64,000 nt of DNA from Boesenbergia rotunda (GCA_024364735.1 JAGFNQ010004030.1:124001-188000); one strand, 5' to 3'; counted from the stretch's first letter, positions 35,304 to 48,714 are shown. Numbers and translations are program-made. Notes: generated by a model not told the origin, from the letters alone.

Positions 35304-37787
35304 AACAGGTAGGTAAAACTTGGTTTCGAAGGGTGTGTAGCTCACTTTATCCATCGTTTACATTCACTTAAGCACACTGATATAAATTTAGATCTATATG
35401 GTAATATTTCTCTCTATTTTCTCATAAGTACATGCCAAAGTTGAGATCATCAATAAAGGAAGGTTGTGTATGTGTGTGTTATGTTATCTTGCTTCACTAC
35501 TAAAAACATGATGGTTAATTCTGCAGGTTTCCAAAGTGACTTGAAGCGTCAAATGAATTCAGAGCTTAGAATTTGAACACAACATCTAACAGCATGCTGT
35601 ATCTGGTGATTCTAATGTACAATTTCAGACATCACAATAGAGAAGAGTGTCCCTTCCCTTCTTTATTTTTAATCTGTTCATTGTGTATAACATACAGTTG
35701 AGTTCCAAGTGTGTTGAATTTTGTATTTGAAGTGAAGTAATAGAAAGGAAAATTGGTGAATCATCTTCATAGACGGTAAGGCCAGTCATATGTATCTTTT
35801 GCTGAAACAATGAAATGAAGATGAAGTTAAAACTAGCCTAAAACAAGTAATTAAGTTAAACTTGAATTGATTTTTAACAACTTTAATTTGGAAATTTTGG
35901 CAGAAAATTACTTGTAATGCCGCACTTTAAAAGAGTGCTAAGTTTAAACAACACTGTTCATCAATAAGCTTAAATTTATCCAACTATTGCGAAATGAACA
36001 AAGATCACTACTCGTGCTTCGATGGAATTGATTAGACTTAGACAACCATGTAAAAATGGATAAAAAAGGAGACTAGCTCTGCTTTTGCAATTATCTATTG
36101 TGAAAACAAAAAAACTAGAATTTAGTTATCCCATGTGCTACGCGCTGCAACATAGTCGATACTGTTCTAGTCTTCTCATTATGGGTAGGAAATATTTTAA
36201 CCGGCTGCTTTAGAGCAGGAAAATACTAAATTTTTTTTTCACATTTTACTGTGTTAGGCATTAAATTGCAATAGAGATGTGAGATTATAAAAAGAATCCA
36301 CCAACTACCTAATTTTATAGTACTTCATGGGCGCATAATTATCATTGAACATTACTAATAAAAAATTGTGTGAAGCACTTACAAAAGGCATACCATATGA
36401 ATATAGGATGCCAAACATTTGAAGCAAGAAAATAGAAAACAATTATTGTTGGCTTGTGTGAGCTAGAATATTAAAATAGAAGTGAAAACGGATCAGATCA
36501 TGAGCAGCATAAGGAAATAATTTATCCAAATCGTGATGGAGATTGCATTTGAGCTCATAGTGGATGCGTGCCAATCATTTAATAATTAATATGCCTGGGA
36601 AAATAACACCTATCAAATCTATAATTACCATATGATATAACATAAGTAGGGACGCTTCCAGCTATGGAACAATTACAGAAATCACATGAGGGATGTTTAA
36701 GTAAAGATCCTGAATCAAATTTTCAGAAACAGACCACCAGATTATAAGTTAAAATATGAGCTAGTAGAAAATTTGATAAAGTTGCAAAATGATAGACAAA
36801 GCAAGGGTGCTTTAGAGTTGAAGATGGGATAGCCAAAAATATAAAATGGAGATGCATCGAGCAAGGTCGAGTCATCTGTCGGAAGATCCCCACTACACCT
36901 CTCTCAATTTTGCAGTGATCTCCATTCTCACCTTCTTTTAGTTGTCAACAGGATCTTTATTTGAAAAATCATTGTGTCATTTGGCAAAGAACATATCATT
37001 CTGCTGGGAATAGCACACAGAACAGGTCAACAATCCTCAACGGTGAGGTTTCCTCAACCTCATGTACAACCAATTACAATCTTTTGTGATTGCAATGTTT
37101 TGTTTCCCCAATTCAAAATGCATTGTTTTCTTCTCCATCTCTGCAAGGTGAGGTGAGGGTGCAAGGCTTCTTCCAAAGATCTTCATCACTTAATAGCTTG
37201 TCAAACATGCCTACCAATTTATAAGCTTGTCAAACATGCCTACCAATATATTAGCGGCAAGTTCTGGCTCGTATTGGCCATGATTGGTGTGCATACATCT
37301 ATAAATACATGTATATTTGCAAAGCATGACATAATGACTACGCACTATGGACCCAAGGCATAGGCCAGATAAAGGCAGCAGTTCATTCTGGACCAGTTGT
37401 AGGTGGAACAGTGTTTTTTTAAAAAAATAATTGATTGTTTACATTTTAAGCATTTTACATATGAAATTTTGAATTATGTTTGATGATTAAATTAGATATA
37501 TTATAATTGAACATTTATATTTAAAAGTTTTAAAAATATATATACGAGAAATACAATTATGCAAAGTCAAGGCACAGCCATTTGAATAATCTACATGGGG
37601 GTCTTTCAAAACAACAGAATGAGTATCTCAAGTTCATCAAAGTGCGTAACTGCTACTTGAAAGCAAAAGAATTTATTGAAACAGGAAGTATTTATTAGCA
37701 ATTTTGCATGCATTAGAAATCATCACTAACATCTCATTGACTACAAAATCAAGGACAAACAAGTTTTCATTTACCTACCCATGTATC
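35304..37787. other. Intergenic region between MAP70 and the PPR-SMR gene
   Basis: The first part is the MAP70 3' UTR; a possible 3'-UTR intron exists (donor gtaggt at 35309, acceptor ctgcag ending near 35527). The rest is AT-rich and holds no gene I can support. A 29-bp segment containing agcttgtcaaacatgcc is duplicated in tandem at about 37192-37250. Confidence 0.5.
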
Positions 37788-39878
37788 CTAAGCAGCGACT
37801 TTGTAAGATGAGTTTCTCGACTCCAACCATGATTCAGCCGCAACTTGTGTGGTTAGAAACCATCCAGCCTTGTCTGGTGCTTCATGAAATGGTGCACTGA
37901 TTTCTCTCAAGTGAGACTGGAAAACAGATGCTAACCCTTTTTCTGAATATTTATGTTTTCCATGCCCTGTGAAGATACCAAGTAATGGAGGCAAGTTTTC
38001 TCCATTCTGTAAGGATTTGGTTAGATCATTCATCCAAACATGTAATGCAGTTAGAGCTGCACCATGTGAGAGACCCTTCACATATAAGGACCACTGTGTA
38101 GCAGATCGAGATTGAAGATCTGTATATATCTCAAGTTGAATTGCCAGGTCGAGAAGCACACATGCTCTTTCCAAATGGTTGAGGTTTACACAGAGATCTA
38201 TCAAACAATTACTATAAGCTCTTTTCACTTCGCTACTCACGTTATCGAAGAGTACTACAGCTTCTTGTCTAACTGTATCATTGTCACAAGCCTCGTCAAC
38301 CAGCAAATTTACTAAAGAACCCAGCTGAGTATTTCCTCTTTCAATACAACCAATAATCTTTCCAAGTTCTTCTGTTGCCGTCTGAGCTGCCACATTCAGG
38401 AGACAGCCACAGAACCTATCATCAGGTTTGATCCCCCAACCTAGAAGTTTATCAAATGCTTTAACAACGCTATCAGTTCTTCCAGCTTTGCCATAGCACT
38501 GGATTAGAGATGTAAGCACAAGAATATTTGGCTGATACCCAGCTTCTGACATTTCATTCAACGTGCTTTCAGCCTCAGAAACTTTTCCACTGCACGAATA
38601 TGCAGTTATCATAGCCGAGTAACTCCAACTATCTGGTTTGCATGCGTTTGATAACTCCTTCATTTCATTAAAAATTTTCACAGCTTCATCAATTAAACCA
38701 ACATCAGCGCACATTGACAAAAGCATGTTGTACAAGATGATATCAAGCTCCATTTCCTTCCTCATCTGCCAATACACACCGAGCGCATCTTCAGCGTATC
38801 TAGCTTTAGCATATGCTCGCAGAAGAGCTGAGTATGTTGCTCTGTTAGGAGTCAACCCCTTGCTACACATTTCACGGTAAATAGTCTTGACTTGCCACGG
38901 TCTTCTGGCCCTGCCCATGGCATCCAACAACGTATTGTAAATAACCACATTAGGCTTAGCACCAAGGGCCTTCATCTCTTCGTACACATTCAGTGCCCCA
39001 TCAAAATTACCTGAAATGCCATAGACCCTAATCACAGTCGCAAAAGTCACTGGATCAAGCCGCCACTTTTCTGCACGAGCACGGTCGTACAATTCAAGAG
39101 CCATCTCCACATTATTCAACCGACCATAAGCATCAATCATGGCCGAGTAGGTGATATCATCCGGGTGGCATCCGAACTCGGGCATTTTCTCAAACCACTC
39201 AACTGCTTTTTCGGGCTTGTTGCAGAACCTGGCACAGCTGATCATGGTTGTGAATGTCACGTTATCCGGCTTAATTCCTTTTTCCAGCATCTCCCCCCAG
39301 AGGCCCTCCGCGCCTATCAAGTCCTTGGACTTTCTAAGAACCTTAAGCGCAACGTTGTAGAGAACTACCTCCCTGTCGATCTTGAGATTGCGCTGGAACC
39401 AACCAAGAGCAAGAACGGCATTATGGGAGTTGGACATGCTGTTAAGGACGATGACGGCGTCCCGCTCGGTCGCTGCGCTGCCGAAGGAGGCAAGGACGGC
39501 GGAGATGGAAGCAGGGTCGGAGGAGTCTAGGGAGGCAGCGAGGAGGGCAAGGCGGGCGTAGCGGGAATCAGAGGAGCGCTGGCGGAGGCGGGAGGCGCGA
39601 GGGCTGTTGGGGTTGACCCAGATGGAATTCTTGAAGGACGATGGATGCGTAGATGGAGGAGGGGAGATATGGGGGTCTTCTAGGGAGACACTGAGTGGCT
39701 TGTGGGGATGCCGATGGAGATGAAGGAGGTAGGGAAAAGACAGGGGGTGGGACGGAATGAAGCTTTTCCTTTTACTCCTGCATGAGGGCGAGGAAGCGAG
39801 AGGTAGAGGGAAGGAAGAGGAGGAGGAGTGGAATTGGGTAAAGGAAGGAGCTGCAGGAGAGACGCAGAAAGTCATCAC
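37788..39878 (-). CDS. SVR7: Chloroplast PPR-SMR protein, SVR7/ATP4-like
   Basis: Intronless, 696 residues. The N-terminal 60 or so residues are rich in Ser, Pro and basic residues, as in a chloroplast transit peptide. WVNPNSPRASRLR (about 87-99) is a family signature. P-class PPR repeats run from about residue 168 to 510 (for example VLYNVALKVLRKSKDL, PDNVTFTTMISCAR, MIDAYGRLNNVEMAL). After a linker (DDRFCGCLLNV; YSNCLIDLCVNLNHLERAC) comes an SMR domain at about 592-690 with TGHGKHKYS and HEAPDKAGWFLTT. Arabidopsis SVR7 and maize ATP4 are this length and layout; they act on plastid transcripts and are needed for atpB expression and ATP synthase accumulation. Orthology is judged from remembered family similarity. 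The 5' end of the gene is GC-rich, the 3' end AT-rich. MM at the start leaves a choice between two adjacent ATGs. Confidence 0.95.
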   Translation of the reverse strand: MMTFCVSPAAPSFTQFHSSSSSFPLPLASSPSCRSKRKSFIPSHPLSFPYLLHLHRHPHKPLSVSLEDPHISPPPSTHPSSFKNSIWVNPNSPRASRLRQRSSDSRYARLALLAASLDSSDPASISAVLASFGSAATERDAVIVLNSMSNSHNAVLALGWFQRNLKIDREVVLYNVALKVLRKSKDLIGAEGLWGEMLEKGIKPDNVTFTTMISCARFCNKPEKAVEWFEKMPEFGCHPDDITYSAMIDAYGRLNNVEMALELYDRARAEKWRLDPVTFATVIRVYGISGNFDGALNVYEEMKALGAKPNVVIYNTLLDAMGRARRPWQVKTIYREMCSKGLTPNRATYSALLRAYAKARYAEDALGVYWQMRKEMELDIILYNMLLSMCADVGLIDEAVKIFNEMKELSNACKPDSWSYSAMITAYSCSGKVSEAESTLNEMSEAGYQPNILVLTSLIQCYGKAGRTDSVVKAFDKLLGWGIKPDDRFCGCLLNVAAQTATEELGKIIGCIERGNTQLGSLVNLLVDEACDNDTVRQEAVVLFDNVSSEVKRAYSNCLIDLCVNLNHLERACVLLDLAIQLEIYTDLQSRSATQWSLYVKGLSHGAALTALHVWMNDLTKSLQNGENLPPLLGIFTGHGKHKYSEKGLASVFQSHLREISAPFHEAPDKAGWFLTTQVAAESWLESRNSSYKVAA

Positions 39879-40255
39879 CTTGCTCTATTCGCCGCCGCTG
39901 TCGTCGCCGCCTCCTAAGCAGCCGACGGTGATGGGGTTTTGGGGACGATGACCGAGGAGTTCGCTTCGCTGCCTTATCAGATTATTTACATCGATAGCGT
40001 CCACTTGAAGGGATTTACCTCCTGATGGAGTTCCAAAACAGGAGATAACTTTTATCACGAGGACTATTTTGTAAAAAGAAAAACGGTAATCCCTAATTGG
40101 GTAAAACAATGAGGACCTATTTGTAATAGGGTAGAATTTAAACGTTGACAAAATAATTTGATTATTACAAGAATTATTATGTGTTTTGGGACAAAAAATT
40201 GTGATCAGCAAGTTTGACGACAAAAGAAGAAGTATAAATATAAATATAGGGGAAT
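39879..40255. other. Intergenic region upstream of the PPR-SMR gene
   Basis: 377 bp separating the PPR start from the tRNA gene. It presumably contains the PPR promoter and leader. No further gene is seen. Confidence 0.5.
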
Positions 40256-40260
40256 AAAAA
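40256..40260 (-). terminator. RNA polymerase III terminator of tRNA-Glu
   Basis: Five A on the plus strand (TTTTT in the tRNA sense) seven bases after the tRNA 3' end, the usual pol III stop signal. Confidence 0.7.
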
Positions 40261-40267
40261 GTTAAAT

Positions 40268-40339
40268 TCCATTGCCGGGATTTGAACCCGGGTCGCCTGG
40301 TGAAAGCCAGGTATCCTAACCGGACTAGACGACAATGGA
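40268..40339 (-). tRNA. tRNA-Glu: tRNA-Glu (anticodon UUC), nuclear type
   Basis: The acceptor arms TCCATTG and CAATGGA pair perfectly. The D arm (GTCTAGTCCGGTTAGGAT), the CTTTCA anticodon region with TTC (complement of 40302-40304) and the T arm (CCGGGTTCAAATCCCGG, which contains the B box) are all present. There is no intron. The sequence differs from plastid and mitochondrial trnE. Oddity: the 3' side of the anticodon arm is one base short of what I expect (CACCAGG, not CACCCAGG), giving a 6-base loop if the stem is fully paired. Confidence 0.88.
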
Positions 40340-42969
<2,630 letters not shown>

Positions 42970-43366
42970 TGTTGGATATATAGTGTGAATGGAAAGAGAG
43001 GTGGTGGGACTTTCTAGTGAATGGAAAGTGAGGTGGAGAATAAAGAGGCTCCATTGTGAATGAAACTTTAGTCCCACATTGGGAATCTCAAGGCATAAAT
43101 ATTGGTTTATATTGTTTCACAAGCATGATAGTTATGAACAAATGCTAGGAGAGAGACTCTTTCTCATGCATGGGTGCGCAGGGAGGGTACAAATCTAGGG
43201 CTCGGATTTGTACTGGGCCAAGTGAACTCGTGTGCGTGCACGACCTGCGTGCGTCGAATGTCCGATCGGTCAGGGCAAAAATTGTCCAAGCAGATGAACC
43301 AACGTTTTGCCAAATTTTTTGCTCAAATATAACTGATGCATTAATTTTGATTACATCAGATGTGCA
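42970..43366 (+). repeat. 5' LTR of element G, truncated
   Basis: Matches 45114-45513 with several differences, including loss of a short segment after 43000. The U5 end and primer-binding site are missing. Confidence 0.82.
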
Positions 43367-43545
43367 ACCTGAGGGGTCGGGCATTTGCATGGCCCGGATT
43401 TAGAAGAGGATGTAAAGGCAAACCTGAGGGGCCTGAGGATTTAGAAGAGGATGTAAATACATCTGATGTATTTTCAGGTTCAAACATTTATATCAGATGT
43501 GCTCAAATCCAGGGCCCGGATTTCTAGATCCATCTGATGTATTTA
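43367..43545 (+). other. Patchwork filler DNA at the deletion junction of element G
   Basis: Short strings recur in jumbled order: acatcagatgt/acatctgatgt, ttagaagaggatgtaaa (twice), aacctgagggg (twice), and ggcccggattt (twice). The same strings exist in the retained LTR (gcccggatttgtac; gctcaaat) and in the retained pol (ttagaagagaagatttacat; aacctgaggg). This suggests templated insertions made during repair of a double-strand break (inference). Confidence 0.65.
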
Positions 43546-44610
43546 GAAGAGAAGATTTACATGGAGCAACCTGAGGGAGTTTTTATGCCAAGACAGACTA
43601 ACCAGGTTTGTAAATTGGTGAAGTCTTTATACAGAAGATGACTTTGTCATCTTGTGCTTATATGTAGATGACATACTTATCATTAGGAGTAATGATAAGA
43701 TAATCAAATCCACGAAAGACATGTTGAACTCAAGATTTGACATGAAAGACATGAGCCTAGCTGATGTGATTCTAGGAATCAAAATTCTTAGAACAGCTGA
43801 AGGACTTATTCTTAGTCACTCCCATTATGTGGACAAGATTCTTGAGAAATTCACCAATGGTGATATTGCATTGGCACAAACGCAGATAGATACGAGCCAA
43901 CATCTATCGAAAATCGAGGAGAAAGTATCTCTCAGGTAGAGTACGCTCGGGTGATTGGAAGTCTGATGTACTTGATGAATTGTATAAGACCAGACTTAGC
44001 CTACGCAGTAAGCAAACTGATAGATACACGAGTAATCCCGGTGTTGAGCACTGAAAAAGGATAACAAGAGTACTAAGGTACTTGAGATATACTCGTGAAA
44101 ATAGACTGCACTATATGAGATATCCTACTGTTATCGAAGGATACAACGATGCGAGTTGGATATCTGACATAAAAGACACGAAGTCTACGAGTGGTTATGC
44201 GTTCACTTTGGGAAGTGCAGCAATTTCATGGAAATCTTCTAAGCAAACCGTAATAACCAGATCCACGATGGAGTCTAAGTTTGTAGCTCTTGACAAATGT
44301 GGTAAAGAGGCTGAATGACTACGACAATTCTTAGAAGATGTATCGAGATGACCGAAACTCGTGCCGACAATCTATATACATTGTGATAGTCAATCTGCAA
44401 TTGGCCGAGCACAAAGCCATCTGTATAATGGTAAGTCTAGACATATACGTCGAAGACACAATACCATTAGACAACTACTCTCAACTGGTGTTATCACTGT
44501 TAACTATATGAAGTCAAAGGATAACTTAGTGAATCCGCTAACCAAAAGGTTAAATCGAGAGTTAGTTGCAAGCTCATCAAGAAGGATGGGTTTGATGCAG
44601 ATAGAAAATG
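43546..44610 (+). pseudogene. Partial reverse transcriptase-RNase H of element G
   Basis: Starts mid-RT at EEKIYMEQPEGVF, with KLVKSLYR then a deletion, then LYVDDILIIRSND, the catalytic motif. After a stop (near 43936) come VIGSLMYLMNCIRPDLAYAV, a frameshifted stretch, RNase H with YNDASWISD and STMESKFVAL, a stop after CGKEAE, and the C-terminal KSRHIRRRHNTIRQLL. At least three breaks: an inactive relic. Confidence 0.85.
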
Positions 44611-45113
44611 TTGGTGCAAAAGAAACCCAACCTATGCAAACTGGAGATCCCAAGAACTAGGTTCAAAGAGATAACCTAACTGCACTGACAAAGTTGTTCA
44701 CTGTAATGGAACGACCCTTCAAAACAGTGAAGGATGGATGTTAAGCATACGACTTTTAATGATTCAATAGAGTTATGTGGAAAACTCATAAGAGATCAAC
44801 TATGTGTGTAAGAAGTAGGCCGCTTCGAAGAGAATTGGAGGCACAATTCTTAGAATTTCTGGTAGAATCAGGCGTGTTCATGGCCAAGAACGTACACACT
44901 CATGAGAACTGAGGTGTATCAGAGAGAGTCCTGGGTGAGATGTGTCAATGCTTACATAAACGACAACACAGTTTAAGGACATCATGTCTACTATCAGTCA
45001 GGAAGCAAACAGATTTTCACAAGGGAAGATTCAAAGGGTAAAACCTACCTGCCCTAAACACAACTCAACTACTAAATGCTATCACATATCATGCTTCTAT
45101 TCATGTAGAGGAT

Positions 45114-46078
45114 TGTTGGATATATAGTATGAATGGAAAGAGAGGTGGGGGGACTTTAGTCCCACATTGAGACTTTTTAGCGAATGGAAAGTGAGGTGGA
45201 GAATAAAGAGACTCCATTGTGAATGAGACTTTAGTCCCACATTGGGAGTCTCAAGGCATAAATGTTGATTTATATTGTTTCACAAGCATGATAGCTGTGA
45301 ACAAATACTAGGGGATAGACTCTCTCTCACGCATAGGTGCGCAGGGGGGTGCAAATCCAGAGCCCGGATTTGTACTGAACCAAATGAACTCGTGTGCGTG
45401 CACGACCTGCACGCGTCGAATGTCCGACCGTCGGAATAAAATTTGTCCAAGCAGATGAACCAACGTTTTGCCAAATTTTTTACTCAAATGTAGCTGATGC
45501 ATTAATTTTGATTAATGCAATATCAGTAACCCCCATTTGGCCGGTTAAATGACGTTAATTGGTCATTGAATACTGCGGGGGTCTGAGCCTATATAAAGAA
45601 GCTATGACCGAGAACAAAAGACACAGAGAAAAAGAGATTCTCTTCCACCTCGTTCCCGACCTCCTTTGATAACGTTCGAGTACTTCCTCAGTTCACTACG
45701 AGCAACGAGTGCTCCGTTGTGCCCGTGGTTCGCCTGTTGTATCCTGAGAGACAGACGTCCATCTGAGCCTCGAAGCACTGCCGGAGGAGGATAAATCTGT
45801 TTCAATGACACTGCATTGCGCAAGCCTCAGTAACTTCCGGTCGGGAGACTTGGTCGGGAGCTCGGGAGATACTGCTCGGGAGCTCAGGATATCCTAGTCG
45901 GAAGTCTGCGCTCGGGAATTTCAACTCGGGAGCTCGCTCGGGAATTTAGCTCGGGAGCTCGGAAATTTTTCTTGGGAGACTGCAGACTGAATAAAAGACA
46001 GCTCGAACCACTCAACAGTTAAGTTGAAATTAACTTTTATAATTAATTTTCTTCTAAAAGAATTCATTTCCTCAAACA
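45114..46078 (+). repeat. 3' LTR of element G (965 bp)
   Basis: TGTTGGATATATAG...CCTCAAACA. TATA box TATATAAA at 45590-45597. Downstream, 45845-45985 holds a reiterated ctcgggagctcgg motif. It ends exactly before the TATTG duplication. Confidence 0.85.
45590..45597 (+). promoter_or_regulatory. TATA box of the element G 3' LTR
   Basis: TATATAAA followed by gaagctatgaccgag; placed mid-LTR as expected for the U3/R border. Confidence 0.55.
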
Positions 46079-46083
46079 TATTG

Positions 46084-46570
46084 TTGCAAGTGATGCCGAC
46101 TCTTGTTATTCTGAGTCAGCCGGGACAGCCACCGACAACCAGTAAATTTGGATAGCTACCTCCCTGCTCTGACCAACAACTAGTACATGTCGATGACCAA
46201 TTATCATTAAGCTCGCTGTGTGTAAAGTTAAAATTGTATTTTATAGGTATAGTGGTAAAGTAACTAGTCGTTAACTTAGACATTCGTGGTTCGATCCCCA
46301 ACTACGACGTATTTTATAAAAATTTTCTTTCAAATGAGATGCAAACATGGGACGCTTCAATTTGTCATTCATATATTTTTTTTAAAATGGTATTTTATAG
46401 ACCGAGAATGTTATTATTCTTGGCTTACTCATGTTTGACTTACAAAGGATCTGAAGTTCATCAATCCGACAATCACTTTAAGAAGTTTACTCATCTTTCC
46501 ACCACTGAAGTATTTTCAAACTCTAAAATAAGCAGCGACAACAATTAATTAAAAGCAGATCGATAATTAT
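46084..46570. other. Intergenic; possible tRNA-derived SINE fragment
   Basis: At 46240-46300 an A-box-like string (tagtggtaaag) is followed about 40 bp later by a perfect B box (GGTTCGATCCC, 46288-46298), as in tRNA-derived SINEs. No tRNA cloverleaf forms and no target duplications were found, so this is tentative. The rest is AT-rich without genes. Confidence 0.35.
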
Positions 46571-47008
46571 CTAAAAGCCCTGAACGGGCCACCGGCGGTT
46601 AGGGTCCGGCAGCCACGACGACCGTCTCCTCTCCTCCTCCTCCTCCTTCTTCTCCTTTCTTGTACCGCCGATGCCTCCGTTGTCGCGCTTCTCTGGCGTC
46701 CACAGCGTGATCGCCCCGGCCTGCTTGGCCACGTCGTCGTCGGCGTGCGGCCGCGTCACCTGGCGGTGCATTCCACAGGCGACGGCGTTGGCCAGGATGC
46801 GCCAGAGGCTGACACGCGGCCGGAGGCGCGGCGGCTTGTCCGGCGAGCTCATGGAGTGAGGGAGGCGCTCGTACATGGAGAGGCGAGCGGCGTCGGAGGA
46901 GATGGCAGAATTGAGCAGTATCCGGGAGCTTCGGGAGCGGCCGTGGAGCGAATCGTTCCGGCGGTGCCGGTGCCGGTAGTAGCCATCGTTGACCTCCTCT
47001 GAGTCCAT
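46571..47008 (-). CDS. Small basic protein of unknown function, 145 residues
   Basis: I do not recognise this protein. It starts MDSEEVNDGYYRHRHRR, has Arg/Ser-rich segments, a central part that looks structured (RPRVSLWRILANAVACGMH), and ends in a Lys/Glu/Arg-rich tail and WPVQGF. No signal peptide or membrane segment is evident. The reading frame is GC-rich, unlike the AT-rich surroundings, and lies head-to-head with the GR-RBP gene, 575 bp from ATG to ATG, which suggests a shared divergent promoter. A longer overlapping ORF in another frame (46599-47141) looks less protein-like. It could also be the first exon of a spliced gene. Function unknown. Confidence 0.55.
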   Translation of the reverse strand: MDSEEVNDGYYRHRHRRNDSLHGRSRSSRILLNSAISSDAARLSMYERLPHSMSSPDKPPRLRPRVSLWRILANAVACGMHRQVTRPHADDDVAKQAGAITLWTPEKRDNGGIGGTRKEKKEEEEERRRSSWLPDPNRRWPVQGF

Positions 47009-47583
47009 CGCCGAAATAACAATTTGGAAAAGCTAAACCAAAACAGAGGGAAGAAAACAAATTAAAGGAACAATGAATGAAAAGAGGATGGATTTGGCTT
47101 GAATTGGAATAAGGAGGAAGGCGCGTAACTGGCGGCCACAAACCACGAGATCGATCTATTTCGTCGACGTTGACTTTGGTCTTCCTATTGACTAATCTCC
47201 GCGTTTGTGTGCACCAACGTCAGCACAGAAGCGCGTTGACCAGAATAGAAATCTTTTACCATTAATAAATAAAAATAATTTATTTATTTAAAATTTAATT
47301 TTTACTCTATAATACATAATAAATAAAAATTATTAATTTAGTTAGATTTTAATATTTGCTCTATAATCATATGCACACTTCTGCGGTAAAGCCATGGCGG
47401 TGACCGTATCGCCGTTTACACGGCTGAAGTATTCCGAGGTTGGCGGTGAGGGGATCGCTGACGGACTATATAAACGAACTATCGGGGCGGCTAGGGTTTT
47501 TGTATTTTTTCGGGGTGGGCGGGTCTCCTCCCCCAGTTCTCATCTCGCCGTTTTAGGGTTCTGAACCGCTCTCTTCTCGCTCC
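47009..47583. promoter_or_regulatory. Divergent promoter region
   Basis: Separates the two start codons at 47008 and 47584. On the plus strand there is a TATA box at 47467 and a telo-box-like AGGGTTTT at 47493-47500, a motif common in plant translation- and RNA-related genes. The left part (47260-47360) is very AT-rich. Confidence 0.5.
47467..47474 (+). promoter_or_regulatory. TATA box of the GR-RBP gene
   Basis: TATATAAA 110 bp upstream of the start codon, giving a leader of roughly 80 bases. The leader includes ggctagggttttt. Confidence 0.75.
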
Positions 47584-48165
47584 ATGGCGGCTTCTGATGG
47601 TGAATATCGCTGCTTTGTCGGCGGCCTCGCCTGGGTCACAGACGACTCCTCCCTCGAGCAGGCATTCAGCGCGTACGGCGAGATTGTGGAATCCAAGGTC
47701 CCGATCTACTCTATACCCACCTCAGATCTGGCCTCCCATGGGTTTGTTTGATTTATTTCTTCCTATCTCGTGGATCTGATTGCTTTTCCTTTTTTTGTTC
47801 AGATCATCAATGACCGGGAGACGGGGAGGTCGAGGGGCTTTGGATTCGTCACTTTCCGCGATGAGAAGGCGATGCGGGATGCCATAGAGGGGATGAACGG
47901 GCACAACCTCGACGGTAGGAACATCACTGTCAACGAAGCTCAGAGCCGTCGGAGCGGCGGAGGCGGAGGCGGAGGCGGAGGTTTCCGTAGCGGCGGCGGT
48001 GGATTCGGTGGCGGGGGGAATGGATACGGTGGCCGTCGTGAAGGGGGTGGCGGTTACAGCCGGGGAGGTTATGGAGGCGGTGGGTACGGGCGTGACCGTG
48101 GCTACGGCGACGGTGAGTCCCGCTACCCGAAGGGCAACGCTTCCGATGGCTACTGGGGGAATTGA
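47584..48165 (+). CDS. GR-RBP: Glycine-rich RNA-binding protein (GRP7/GRP8-like), two exons
   Basis: Exons 47584-47697 and 47803-48165 give 158 residues. A single RRM spans about residues 8-86, with RNP2 CFVGGL (10-15) and RNP1 RGFGFVTF (49-56). The C-terminal third is Gly-rich with RGG, GGYGG and Tyr/Arg interruptions. Such proteins act as RNA chaperones in nucleus and cytoplasm, in cold response, circadian output and splicing control. The 105-bp intron sits inside the RRM after IVESK, the conserved intron position in this family, whose members often autoregulate by alternative splicing of it; here it is short. A TATA box at 47467 supports the start. Confidence 0.95.
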
Positions 48166-48705
48166 ACTTGATTCGATGCCGCCGTGGCTTCGATGGATTG
48201 GGCTCCGTAGGTTTCTTGTTATCGATCTAGTTTATTTCTGTGGGTATTTGGTGTTGGATGATCCCTAGTTTGAATCTTTTGATATCGTTAACTCTAGTAG
48301 TTCATTCATGTTTGATCGGAAAACCTGTCTTTGTTCTGCTATTGAAATAAAAATCTTCAGAAAAACTATAGCACTTTCTGCTATGCCAATAGTTTTGAGC
48401 GATGTGTACTGCCGTCCACAAATCAAAACGCTTTATATTGGGTTACAATTGTCCGGAGAGGCAAAACATTTTCGGCTTCTTCGGTCTCTTCTGTTCTTTG
48501 CCATTTCTTGAAGCAAGTAGTGTGCCATTTCTTGAAGAACCAGAGAAAGAAACTCTGAGAGAAGGAAGGGGATCGAGAGCTGGAGGGAGCCATCGAAGGC
48601 CAAGAGATGGGTTGAACCGGCGTGGAACAAACCAGGAGCGGCGCCGACAAACGTTGAACCGCATCGCTAATTATGGACCCGCTCCCGAGTGAAATGACCC
48701 AAACG
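48166..48705 (+). other. GR-RBP 3' UTR and intergenic region
   Basis: 3' UTR with possible poly(A) signal AATAAA near 48346. A 15-base string (tgccatttcttgaag) is repeated at about 48499 and 48523. No gene is supported. Ends at the MULE target duplication. Confidence 0.5.
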
Positions 48706-48714
48706 GCCTTTTAG
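48706..48714. repeat. Target-site duplication of the MULE, left copy (GCCTTTTAG)
   Basis: Nine bases, identical to 51662-51670. Nine-base duplications are typical of the Mutator superfamily. Confidence 0.9.

Larger units (their letters stand above)
42970..46078 (+). mobile_element. Element G: rearranged Ty1/copia retrotransposon, TSD TATTG
   Basis: TATTG occurs at 42965-42969 and 46079-46083, exactly outside TGTTGGATATATAG... and ...CCTCAAACA. The 3' LTR is complete (965 bp). The 5' LTR stops after about 400 bp, and gag, protease, integrase and the first part of RT are gone. In their place are about 180 bp of scrambled short duplications (43367-43545), followed by a partial RT and RNase H. 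The polypurine-like tract tagaggat lies right before the 3' LTR. Confidence 0.85.

Noticed and set aside
46599..47141. 180-codon minus-strand ORF overlapping the 145-residue ORF
   Set aside because: Runs into the presumed leader and is Pro/Ala/Arg-biased by GC-rich DNA; the other frame has a more protein-like sequence and ends naturally.
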